Source: JANWHZ01 sp035758575 (GTDB taxonomy: Bacteria; Patescibacteriota; Saccharimonadia; Saccharimonadales; UBA4665). From it: 64,000 bases of DNA. The stretch lies in assembly GCA_035758575.1 (NCBI GenBank), contig DASTXH010000017.1, forward strand, positions 1 to 64,000, given 5' to 3'. The stretch's first letter is position 1. The number at the start of each line of letters is the position of its first letter. The notes beneath the pieces are model-generated. The model was not told where the DNA came from. It ran no database searches and saw only the letters and a list, made by a program, of their open reading frames with translations. Below, in pieces: positions 56,885 through 64,000 of this stretch. The translations under genes were made by a program, and so were the position numbers.

Positions 56885-59569
56885 CTATAGTTCGCCCCAG
56901 TTGCTGGCGATGGAGGTGTCCACGGTGAGTTTTATGGGCAGATCGGGATAGATGTGTTCCATGGTGTCGTCGAGTAACTTGGCGACCGCCTCGGCCTTGT
57001 CAGCCGGACACTCCACTAAAATGGAGTCGTGGATTTGTAGCAATTGCTTGCAATCATTACCCAGTTCCTTGAGGCGCTCATCTACTTTGATCATTGCTAG
57101 TTTCATAAGATCGGCTTCGGTGCCCTGGATGGGCATGTTGATGGCGGCCCGCTCGGCAGCAGCGCGCACGGCGAAATTGCTGGAATGGATATCGGGCATG
57201 GGGCGCCGCCGGCCAAACAATGTGGCAATGTAGCCGTCCTTGCGTGCCCTGCTCTTCAGCTCGTCTAGATAGCCGATGAGTGGCTTGCGGAAGGCCATGT
57301 ATTCCTTGATGAACGCCCCGGCCTGCTCGTACGTCATGCCGGTGGCGATAGACAGGCCGTGCGGACTCATGCCGTAAATGATACCGAAATTGACTGCCTT
57401 GGCACGGCGGCGCATCTCTTTTGTGACCTCTTCGGGCTTACAGTGGTATACCTGTGCTGCGGTGGCGGTGTGCACGTCTTCGTCACGGTTGAACATGGCC
57501 ATCAGGTCATCGTCGTGGCTGAGCGCAGCGCTTAGGCGCAGTTCGAACTGGCTATAGTCTGCACTGACCAGCTTTTTGCCGGGCGCAGCCACGAAGGCGG
57601 TACGGATTTTACGCCCCAGTTCGGTACGTACCGGAATGTTTTGCAGGTTGGGGTCGGTGCTGCTGAGCCTCCCTGTTTGAGCAATGGTAAGGTTAAAGGT
57701 AGTATGGACGCGCGACTGTTCGTCCACAAGCAATGGCAAGGTATCTACATAGGTGTTTTTCAGCTTGGTTACTTCGCGCCACTGGGTGATGAGGTCGATA
57801 ATGGCGTGCTGGCCACGCAATTTGTCTAGCTCGCTGGCAGCTGTGCTATAGCCAGTCTTACCTTTTTTGATGCCCAACGTGGACAAACCCAGGTGCAGCT
57901 TATCGAACAGGATGTTTGCAAGCTGAGACGGGCTGCCGATATTGAATTCGGTGCCGGCCTGTTGATATATTTGTGCTTCAATGTCGGCGATAGTTTTCGT
58001 GAAGTCGCCGCTCATTTGGTGCAGGTACGTTGTATCCAGCTGGATGCCTTCATATTCCATACGTGCCAGCACGGGGATAACCGGCCACTCGATGGTTTCT
58101 GCCAATTCAGGCAACTGCGGTAGTGCGTGCAGCGCGGTATGTTGTTGTTCATACAACGCCTTGATAATGGCAATTACTTTAGGTGCCCGCGCGAGCGCAC
58201 CGGCAGTATCCAGGTTCTCGAACGGCTCACCCTGGTAGTGCAAATCGGCGCCAGCCAGCTCACTCAGGGTTTGTTCACGCCGCAGGCTATTCAGCAGAAA
58301 TGCGCCGATCAGCACGTCGTGGGCCGGCCGCGGTATGTCGGTATAGCCCAACTCCAGCAGCACTTTAAGGGTTGATTTTACGTCGTAACCAATGAGCTGG
58401 GGGATTTTCGGCAGTGCCGTTCGCACCTGCTCTGCAGTAAGCTTGGTAAGGTCAAGCATATACACCATTTCTCCGTGCGTGCTAAAGGCCAGCATTTGCG
58501 GATCGCGGCCATGCCGGCCGTTGGCCCGTGAATGTGCAAACCATGGCTCATCAGCAGGCAGGTGCAGTTTCTGCAAACCCGCAGGGTCGTCAATCAGCAC
58601 TTGGGTGCCGATAGCCAATGCGGCGGCTTCAGGCATAGGTGTTGCTGTCAATCCGGCCATATGGTCGCTGATGGCAGATTGCATTACTTCGGGCAATTGG
58701 CGAGCCAGCGTGCGAAACTCCAGCTTTTGGAATAGTTCTAATATCCTGGCGGGCTGGATGTCGTTCCTGGCGTCCACTGCCGGCAGGTCCAGCGGCAGGG
58801 GTGCGTCCGTCCAGATCCGCGCCAGTTCTTTACTGAGGTATGCCAGTTTCTTGCCTGCTTCAAGTTTCTTACGCATGCTCTCTTTGATAAGCGCCAGGTT
58901 TTCGTACACGCCATCCAGCGTTTCGTATTGCTGCAATAACTCTACGGCTGTCTTTTCGCCGATGCCCGGCACACCGGGTATGTTGTCCGATGAGTCGCCT
59001 TTCAGCGATTTCAGATCAAGGTATTGATCGACGCGCAGGCCGTACTTGGCTTCAAACGTTTTGTTGGAATACAGCTCAATGTCTGTCAGACCGCGCTTCA
59101 GCGCGTAGACATGCACATTGCCGTTCACCAGCTGCAACATATCCAGGTCAGAGGTAACCAACAGCGTGTTCAGGCCTTTTTCGCGTGCCTGCACCGCCAG
59201 GGTGCCCATGATGTCATCGGCTTCATAATCGTCCAGCTCGTACAGCGGCCAGCCGAAGGCGTGGAGGAGGTCATGCAAAATGGGAATCTGCTCGTAAAAG
59301 TCCGGCGGTGCGGGCTTGCGGCCGGCTTTGTATTCGGGATACAGCGCCAGACGCCGCCGGATGTTGGTCTTGGGCTTGTCCCACGCCACGGCCACATAGT
59401 CCGGCTTCAGCCGCTTAATTACCTCAAGAGCCATCACCGCAAAACCGTATACACCGCCGGTGGGTATGCCGTCTTTGGTGCTGAGGTTGGGCATGGCGTA
59501 GTACCCGCGGTAGAATACGCTTTTCCCATCAATAATAACGAACTTCTTTGCTGCTTCCGGCGTTTCCAT
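56885..59569 (-). CDS. polA: DNA polymerase I
   Basis: 894 residues. The 5'-nuclease domain (FVIIDGKSVFYRGYYAMPNLSTKDGIPTGGVYGF; LDLKSLKGDSSDNIPGVPGIGEKTA) occupies 1-300. The 3'-5' exonuclease domain (320-500) lacks visible catalytic DxE residues, so proofreading is probably lost. The polymerase domain has YSQFELRLSAALSHD (motif A), RRRAKAVNFGIIYGMSPHGL (motif B) and LLQIHDSILVEC (motif C). TATACT lies 7 nt before the ATG; it diverges from the cation ATPase. Confidence 0.97.
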   Translation of the reverse strand: METPEAAKKFVIIDGKSVFYRGYYAMPNLSTKDGIPTGGVYGFAVMALEVIKRLKPDYVAVAWDKPKTNIRRRLALYPEYKAGRKPAPPDFYEQIPILHDLLHAFGWPLYELDDYEADDIMGTLAVQAREKGLNTLLVTSDLDMLQLVNGNVHVYALKRGLTDIELYSNKTFEAKYGLRVDQYLDLKSLKGDSSDNIPGVPGIGEKTAVELLQQYETLDGVYENLALIKESMRKKLEAGKKLAYLSKELARIWTDAPLPLDLPAVDARNDIQPARILELFQKLEFRTLARQLPEVMQSAISDHMAGLTATPMPEAAALAIGTQVLIDDPAGLQKLHLPADEPWFAHSRANGRHGRDPQMLAFSTHGEMVYMLDLTKLTAEQVRTALPKIPQLIGYDVKSTLKVLLELGYTDIPRPAHDVLIGAFLLNSLRREQTLSELAGADLHYQGEPFENLDTAGALARAPKVIAIIKALYEQQHTALHALPQLPELAETIEWPVIPVLARMEYEGIQLDTTYLHQMSGDFTKTIADIEAQIYQQAGTEFNIGSPSQLANILFDKLHLGLSTLGIKKGKTGYSTAASELDKLRGQHAIIDLITQWREVTKLKNTYVDTLPLLVDEQSRVHTTFNLTIAQTGRLSSTDPNLQNIPVRTELGRKIRTAFVAAPGKKLVSADYSQFELRLSAALSHDDDLMAMFNRDEDVHTATAAQVYHCKPEEVTKEMRRRAKAVNFGIIYGMSPHGLSIATGMTYEQAGAFIKEYMAFRKPLIGYLDELKSRARKDGYIATLFGRRRPMPDIHSSNFAVRAAAERAAINMPIQGTEADLMKLAMIKVDERLKELGNDCKQLLQIHDSILVECPADKAEAVAKLLDDTMEHIYPDLPIKLTVDTSIASNWGEL

Positions 59570-59639
59570 ATCTTTTAGTATACCGTAGCTCTGGATATAC
59601 GGTGGGTAATTAGCGCGCCAAATAGTATAATAATGGCCA

Positions 59640-62468
59640 ATGGAACCGGTGGGGTCAAAATTACCATACTACCGCATGGCGCCGGAAGACGCCGTGGCGC
59701 AGCTGCACGGCCACAAGATGGGGCTTACCAACCCAGAGGCGGCACGGCGGCTGCAAACAGACGGGGCCAACGCGCTACACCGCGGCAAGCATGTTTCGAT
59801 GCTGGGTACGCTGCTACGACAATTTAAAAGCCTGTTTGTACTGTTGTTAGTAGTGAGTGCGGCCTTTGCAGTGTATTTGCAGGATGACAAGACTGCCGTC
59901 ATCCTGGTAGTCATTGCCCTGGTGAATACGGCTGTAGGCTTTGTGCAGGAATACAAAGCCGAGACACTAATGCACCGGCTGGAGCAGCTGCTGGAGCCGC
60001 GTGCGAAGGTACTACGCAATGGGACCTTGCATGATGTAGATTCTGCTACGTTGGTTCCGGGTGATATTGTCACCCTCACAGAAGGGGATTCCATACCAGC
60101 GGATATCCGCATACTTGAAGAAGACGAGCTGTCCACCAACGATTTTGCGCTCACCGGCGAAAGCAACCCCAGCCGCAAATTTGTCCATGCAATAGGTACG
60201 ACTGTTCCGCTGGCTGCGCGCGACAACATAGCTTTCATGGGTACTACCGTTGCTACCGGTACTGCCCGCGGCATTGTGATCGCCACCGGTATGCGCACCG
60301 AACTAGGCCGCATTGCTTCGCTAAGCCAAATTGCCCGGGCCGGTGATTCACCCTTGCAGCGCGAAATGAATAACTTGGCGGTACGCCTTACCCAGGGTAC
60401 GGTTGCGCTAGGCGCACTCCTGGCGCTTATCGCACTGCAGGCGCACTTTGGCGTCAAAGACGCCCTGTTGTTCGCCATAGGCATCAGCGCCGCTATGATA
60501 CCGAATGGCCTGATAGCAGAGGTAAACATCAACCTGGCCCAAACCGCCAGCCGCATGGCCAAAGCCCGCACACTTATCAAAAAACTATCTGCCGTGGAAA
60601 CCCTGGGCGCCACCAATGTCATCCTGACCGACAAAACCGGCACACTCACTAAAAATGAGATGACCATCACCAGTTTCCTGATTGGCCGCAGCAAATACAC
60701 CGTGTCTGGCACCGGTTACGAGCCGGCGGGGCACGTACTGGATGCACGGGGCAAAGTGCTGCCAAAAAACGCCTTGCAAGAGATTGGCCTGTTCTTTATG
60801 ACCGGCGCCATGGCCAGTAATGCCAAAGTATGCCAGCCGGACAGCCAGCACGCCACCTGGTACACCCTGGGCGATCCCACCGAAGGGGCCATCATCACCC
60901 TGGCGCGCAAAAGCGGTCTGAACACCGAAAAGCTGGACCTGCGCTACCCAGAAGTAAAAGAGTTTCAGTTTGACTCCGGCCGCAAACTGATGAGTTCGGT
61001 ACGCAAATTTGAGGACGGCAGCATAGCCGTCTTCGTAAAAGGCGCGCCCGAAGCAGTACTGCAGCGCAGTACACACCTATGGGATCACACACTCAACCGC
61101 AAACTGTCGAGCCGCGACCGGACGTTCTTTGCAGAGCATAATGACACAAATGCCGCAAAAGCTCTTCGCAACCTGGCATTCGCCTACCGCATTCTGCCCA
61201 AGAACACCGACCTCAAAAAACTGGACATGGCAAAAGTGGAGCAAAACCTCACCTTCTTGGGAATCGTCAGCATGGAAGACCCGCTGCGGGAAGACGTGCC
61301 GGCAGCCATGGCGGCCGCCCGCCAGGCGCACGTGCGGGTATCGGTGATTACCGGTGACTATCCGGCCACCGCCAAAGCCATTGCAGCCAAGGCCGGCCTG
61401 GCCGACCACCCCGATCACATAAAAATCGTCCTGGCGGATGATCTGGCCGGGTTATCAGACGCCCAAATCCTGCAGCTGGTTGCCGAAGGCGGCACGGTAT
61501 TCTCGCGCGTATCGCCCGAGGATAAAATGCGCATCGTAGAAATTGCTAAGGCCAGCGGCCTAGTAGTGGCCGTTACTGGCGACGGTATCAATGATGCGCC
61601 AGCATTGAAACGCGCCGACATCGGCGTGGCCATGGGCAAAACCGGCACTGATGTTGCCAAGGAGGCGGCAGATATCGTCCTCTTGGACGACAGCTTCGGT
61701 ACGCTGGTAGGCGCCATCGAGCAAGGCAGACTCACGTTCCAAAACATCAAGAAAGCCGCCCGCTGTGCCCTAACCGATAATGCCGGCGAGCTGTTTGCCA
61801 TACTTATCAGCGTAGCCGCACAGGCACTTTTCCATGTGCCGCTGGCCATTACGGTCGTGCAGATCTTGGCCATAGATATCGTTGCCGAAATGCTCCCTAT
61901 TACGGCCCTAGGCTGGGACAAAGCCCAAGGACGACTGATGCACGACAAGCCACGCCGGTTGGGCGACCATATACTCAACATGGGCACCGTAAAAGAATTT
62001 GTTGGCTACGGCTTGCTGGCTGCTATCTTAGCCACAGGCAACTTCTTTCTGTTTTTCCTACGCCACGGCACCAGCCCGGAGCACATCGACAGCACCAGTC
62101 TCATCTACGCCCAGGCTACTACCCTCACCTATGTCACCCTGGTCTTCTGCCAGTTCATCAATCTATTACTGGTGCGCACTGCCGAGCACGCGCAGTTCTT
62201 TACGGCGTATCTGTGGAGCAACAAACGGTTACTAATGGCCTTTGCAGCATCGTTGTTTTGCATCCTGAACCTGGCATACAACCCCATTGTTCAGCCATAC
62301 TTTAGAACCGGCGCACTGCAAGTTAGTGACTGGCTGATGGCACTCACGATGGCCGGGGTATACTTGGTTCTACGTCTGCTGCAGCGTCACAGCCGCAAAT
62401 ACTCACGCCGCGCCGTCGTGCAGCTGCACCGAGATATCCACGGCGCTGCGTCGCCCTCGAAGCTATAG
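59640..62468 (+). CDS. P2-like cation-transporting P-type ATPase, atypical ion site
   Basis: 942 residues. N-terminal cation-ATPase segment (HKMGLTNPEAARRLQTDGAN), actuator motif TGES near 170, phosphorylation motif DKTGTLTKNEM near 331, KGAPE of the nucleotide domain, hinge GDGINDAPALK near 646, and about ten membrane segments. In M4 the usual PEGL is PNGL (AAMIPNGLIAEVNINLA) and in M6 the usual VTDGLP is VAEMLP, so Ca-type ligands are changed and the ion is uncertain. TATAAT lies 8 nt before the ATG. Confidence 0.92.
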   Translation: MEPVGSKLPYYRMAPEDAVAQLHGHKMGLTNPEAARRLQTDGANALHRGKHVSMLGTLLRQFKSLFVLLLVVSAAFAVYLQDDKTAVILVVIALVNTAVGFVQEYKAETLMHRLEQLLEPRAKVLRNGTLHDVDSATLVPGDIVTLTEGDSIPADIRILEEDELSTNDFALTGESNPSRKFVHAIGTTVPLAARDNIAFMGTTVATGTARGIVIATGMRTELGRIASLSQIARAGDSPLQREMNNLAVRLTQGTVALGALLALIALQAHFGVKDALLFAIGISAAMIPNGLIAEVNINLAQTASRMAKARTLIKKLSAVETLGATNVILTDKTGTLTKNEMTITSFLIGRSKYTVSGTGYEPAGHVLDARGKVLPKNALQEIGLFFMTGAMASNAKVCQPDSQHATWYTLGDPTEGAIITLARKSGLNTEKLDLRYPEVKEFQFDSGRKLMSSVRKFEDGSIAVFVKGAPEAVLQRSTHLWDHTLNRKLSSRDRTFFAEHNDTNAAKALRNLAFAYRILPKNTDLKKLDMAKVEQNLTFLGIVSMEDPLREDVPAAMAAARQAHVRVSVITGDYPATAKAIAAKAGLADHPDHIKIVLADDLAGLSDAQILQLVAEGGTVFSRVSPEDKMRIVEIAKASGLVVAVTGDGINDAPALKRADIGVAMGKTGTDVAKEAADIVLLDDSFGTLVGAIEQGRLTFQNIKKAARCALTDNAGELFAILISVAAQALFHVPLAITVVQILAIDIVAEMLPITALGWDKAQGRLMHDKPRRLGDHILNMGTVKEFVGYGLLAAILATGNFFLFFLRHGTSPEHIDSTSLIYAQATTLTYVTLVFCQFINLLLVRTAEHAQFFTAYLWSNKRLLMAFAASLFCILNLAYNPIVQPYFRTGALQVSDWLMALTMAGVYLVLRLLQRHSRKYSRRAVVQLHRDIHGAASPSKL

Positions 62469-62469
62469 G

Positions 62470-63582
62470 TCATGGGTTACCAGCATGACGGATAATATAC
62501 AGATCCTGAACGGCTTTGTCTTTTTCGGGATCGCCACGGCTGAATTCATTTTTCCGGGCAAATAGCTGCGCCTCCTCAGGCAGCGATACATGTATGTATT
62601 CTCCTGGAATGTCTAAGTCATACAGCGCCTGAGCAACGTGACTAAGCATGGCGGCGCGCAGACGCAGGCGCCAACCTGTACGCACAAACTTTTCACTGCA
62701 ACCGTGCGCAGTTGTCACTGCTTGGTTGTACATGAGTCCGTCTCCGTACCATCCCGGAAAACGTCTTTCCCTATCATCCTCGCTGCTGAACATCCGCTTC
62801 ACCTCGGGAGGCGCAGCAAAGAGATGCATATATACCCGCGCCGGATCGATGCCATAGTGGCGCTGAGCCATCAGCAGCGCGTGCGACACTGGCGAATATA
62901 ATTTGCCTGGCACGCCATTTGCCTGAAATACATGAGGGCGAGGAAAGCTTTGCATAGACATTGATAAGAGACCGATGATTGCACGACCGTCCTGGCCATG
63001 TAGCTCAAACCCCAACTGCATTGCGCTCATAGTACTCCGGCAAAATATTGCACCGTAGGTGTCTGCAGGCACGAAGCATACATTAAAATTCTGCAAGACG
63101 TGCTGTCCGGCCGGGCCCTGGCTCAGCAATCCATGCCGTTCGTAAAATCCAAACCTATCAGCAAAGCCCGTATGGTACGCTTGCTGTTCTACCGGCAATT
63201 TGCCGGTATGAGGCACGATTTCTACGGTGCGCCGATTTTCTAACCCATAGGCGGCCAGGGCGCGCCCTACGTTCTGATCCGCACAGTCGTCTGCATTACG
63301 CACCCCCTCAGGCAGCTGACATACTGTTTGGCATGCCAACAGCCCAGCAGTTTTGCAGGCCGTGGGCGACATATTACCACTCCGCTCCAGATATCTCGGC
63401 GCCTTACCAGAACGGGTAATGATTGCCAGTGTCTCTTCACCTATGCAATCAACAATACCCGGCCCCTGCTCCAATGCCATACGCGCCAAAAGCTGCCGCT
63501 CGTAAACGCTCGCGGTTGGCGTAGCAACAAGTGGCTTTTCTTCACGGCGCATCCATTCTGCGTCCACCGTGCGATGATGCAC
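62470..63582 (-). CDS. Hypothetical protein
   Basis: 370 residues, start GTG. Soluble, with many Cys and His; no P-loop, membrane segment or known motif was recognised. PTACKTAGLLACQTVCQLPEGV and QRHYGIDPARVYMHLFAAPPEVKRMFSS are distinctive segments. A TTGCAG, 16 nt, TATCAT promoter lies upstream with TATCAT 7 nt before the GTG. It converges with the ATPase gene, stop to stop. Confidence 0.65.
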   Translation of the reverse strand: MHHRTVDAEWMRREEKPLVATPTASVYERQLLARMALEQGPGIVDCIGEETLAIITRSGKAPRYLERSGNMSPTACKTAGLLACQTVCQLPEGVRNADDCADQNVGRALAAYGLENRRTVEIVPHTGKLPVEQQAYHTGFADRFGFYERHGLLSQGPAGQHVLQNFNVCFVPADTYGAIFCRSTMSAMQLGFELHGQDGRAIIGLLSMSMQSFPRPHVFQANGVPGKLYSPVSHALLMAQRHYGIDPARVYMHLFAAPPEVKRMFSSEDDRERRFPGWYGDGLMYNQAVTTAHGCSEKFVRTGWRLRLRAAMLSHVAQALYDLDIPGEYIHVSLPEEAQLFARKNEFSRGDPEKDKAVQDLYIIRHAGNP

Positions 63583-63629
63583 GATTTACATGATACCTTC
63601 AATAGAAATTTCTGCAATGTAGCTAAAAG

Positions 63630-64000
63630 CTACAAAGACAGCTCTGAAGCAGCGGCAGCTTTGAATGCGGCTATGTCGTTGCCGTCGTTTTGAATACGGA
63701 TGTCGGCCATAGCAATCACGGCAGCCATGCCGAACTTGGTAGGATCGGTAGCGCCAGCAGCCATTTCGGCGGCTTCTTTGGCTTGGAATTGTTCGAAAGT
63801 ATCAGTGTCGTCGGCACGGCCGCGGCCGGTGAGGCGTGCAAAACGCACGTGCGGGTCAGCGTCTACCACGATGAGTTTACCGCCGACTGCCCTGAGTCGA
63901 GACGCTTCGCCGGTGCCACGGATACTGCCAATCACCAGGCCTCTTGGCTGTAAATCCTCCGATAGCACGCTGCATTGCAGCCACCAGCTCAACAAACCCA
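63630..64000 (-). CDS. AAA/dephospho-CoA-kinase-like P-loop NTPase, C-terminal part (partial)
   Basis: The 5' part lies beyond the window. The visible part has IGSIRGTGEASRLR, then LIVVDADPHVRFARLTGRGRADDTDTFEQFQAKEAAEM and a final helix, matching the lid and C-terminal half of a CPR nucleotide-kinase-like family related to dephospho-CoA kinase. Bases near 63940-63999 read better as protein in the neighbouring frame (ELVAAMQRAIGGFTAK), so a frameshift or sequencing error close to 63945-63960 is likely. Confidence 0.6.
   Translation of the reverse strand, partial: GLLSWWLQCSVLSEDLQPRGLVIGSIRGTGEASRLRAVGGKLIVVDADPHVRFARLTGRGRADDTDTFEQFQAKEAAEMAAGATDPTKFGMAAVIAMADIRIQNDGNDIAAFKAAAASELSL

Overview
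The window looks like a compact chromosome segment of a Patescibacteria (CPR) bacterium, most likely Candidatus Saccharibacteria (TM7). This is inferred from gene content, not from an rRNA marker. It has a long type IV pilus locus, RNase J, an EF-P with an unusual MGRGG tip, a ThrRS without TGS domain, several conserved enzymes missing family-typical cofactor or metal ligands, many unrecognised small membrane proteins, tight gene spacing, and the standard code (UGA is a stop). No phage, insertion sequence, CRISPR array or rRNA operon was seen.

Layout. 1-3.6 kb: C-terminal 1.2k residues of a repeat-rich surface protein, then tRNA-Pro and an unassigned structured element. 3.9-10.6 kb: site-2 protease, bL28, a regulator/MBL pair, and a thrS-ATL-miaA unit behind a threonine T-box leader; then tRNA-Val, a 37-codon small gene with its own promoter and terminator, and nrdR. 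10.6-16.1 kb: membrane glycosyltransferase, four tRNAs (Gly, Thr, Asp, Arg) with a duplicated tRNA-Asp 3' end, a parvulin-like foldase, a bPH membrane protein and ndk. 16.2-17.1 kb: Xer-type recombinase. 17.1-31.1 kb: on the minus strand, a type IV pilus locus reading TPR protein, secreted Cys-rich adhesin candidate, pilM-N-O, a small membrane protein, pilB, pilT, pilC, major pilin, prepilin peptidase, two minor prepilins and a PilX-like protein. It has all the parts of a retractable pilus except a secretin, as expected for a cell without outer membrane.

31.2-44.4 kb: a P-loop NTPase, ychF, bPH protein, Crp/Fnr regulator, phosphoribosyltransferase, a unit ending efp-tlyA, the rpsF-ssb-rpsR operon, an adenosine kinase-adenosylhomocysteinase pair that would clear SAH and return adenosine to AMP, ftsK and a deaminase-fold protein. 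44.4-52.4 kb: RNase J, a family-4-like uracil-DNA glycosylase, pnp, rpsO, a degenerate DHH protein with a proline-rich tail, and rpsT. 52.5-53.1 kb: about 600 bp with no gene but a dense nested set of long perfect helices, boxed in by the terminators of both neighbours; this is the best candidate in the window for an undescribed system (a large structured RNA). 53.1-64 kb: holA-mutM, a DciA-like protein, polA and a HAD phosphatase, a P2-like cation ATPase with an altered ion-site motif, and two poorly known genes, the last cut by the window edge.

A recurring feature is a consensus -10 hexamer 6-8 nt upstream of the start codon in about 17 genes, implying that leaderless mRNAs are common, while ribosomal protein and operon-internal genes keep Shine-Dalgarno sequences.
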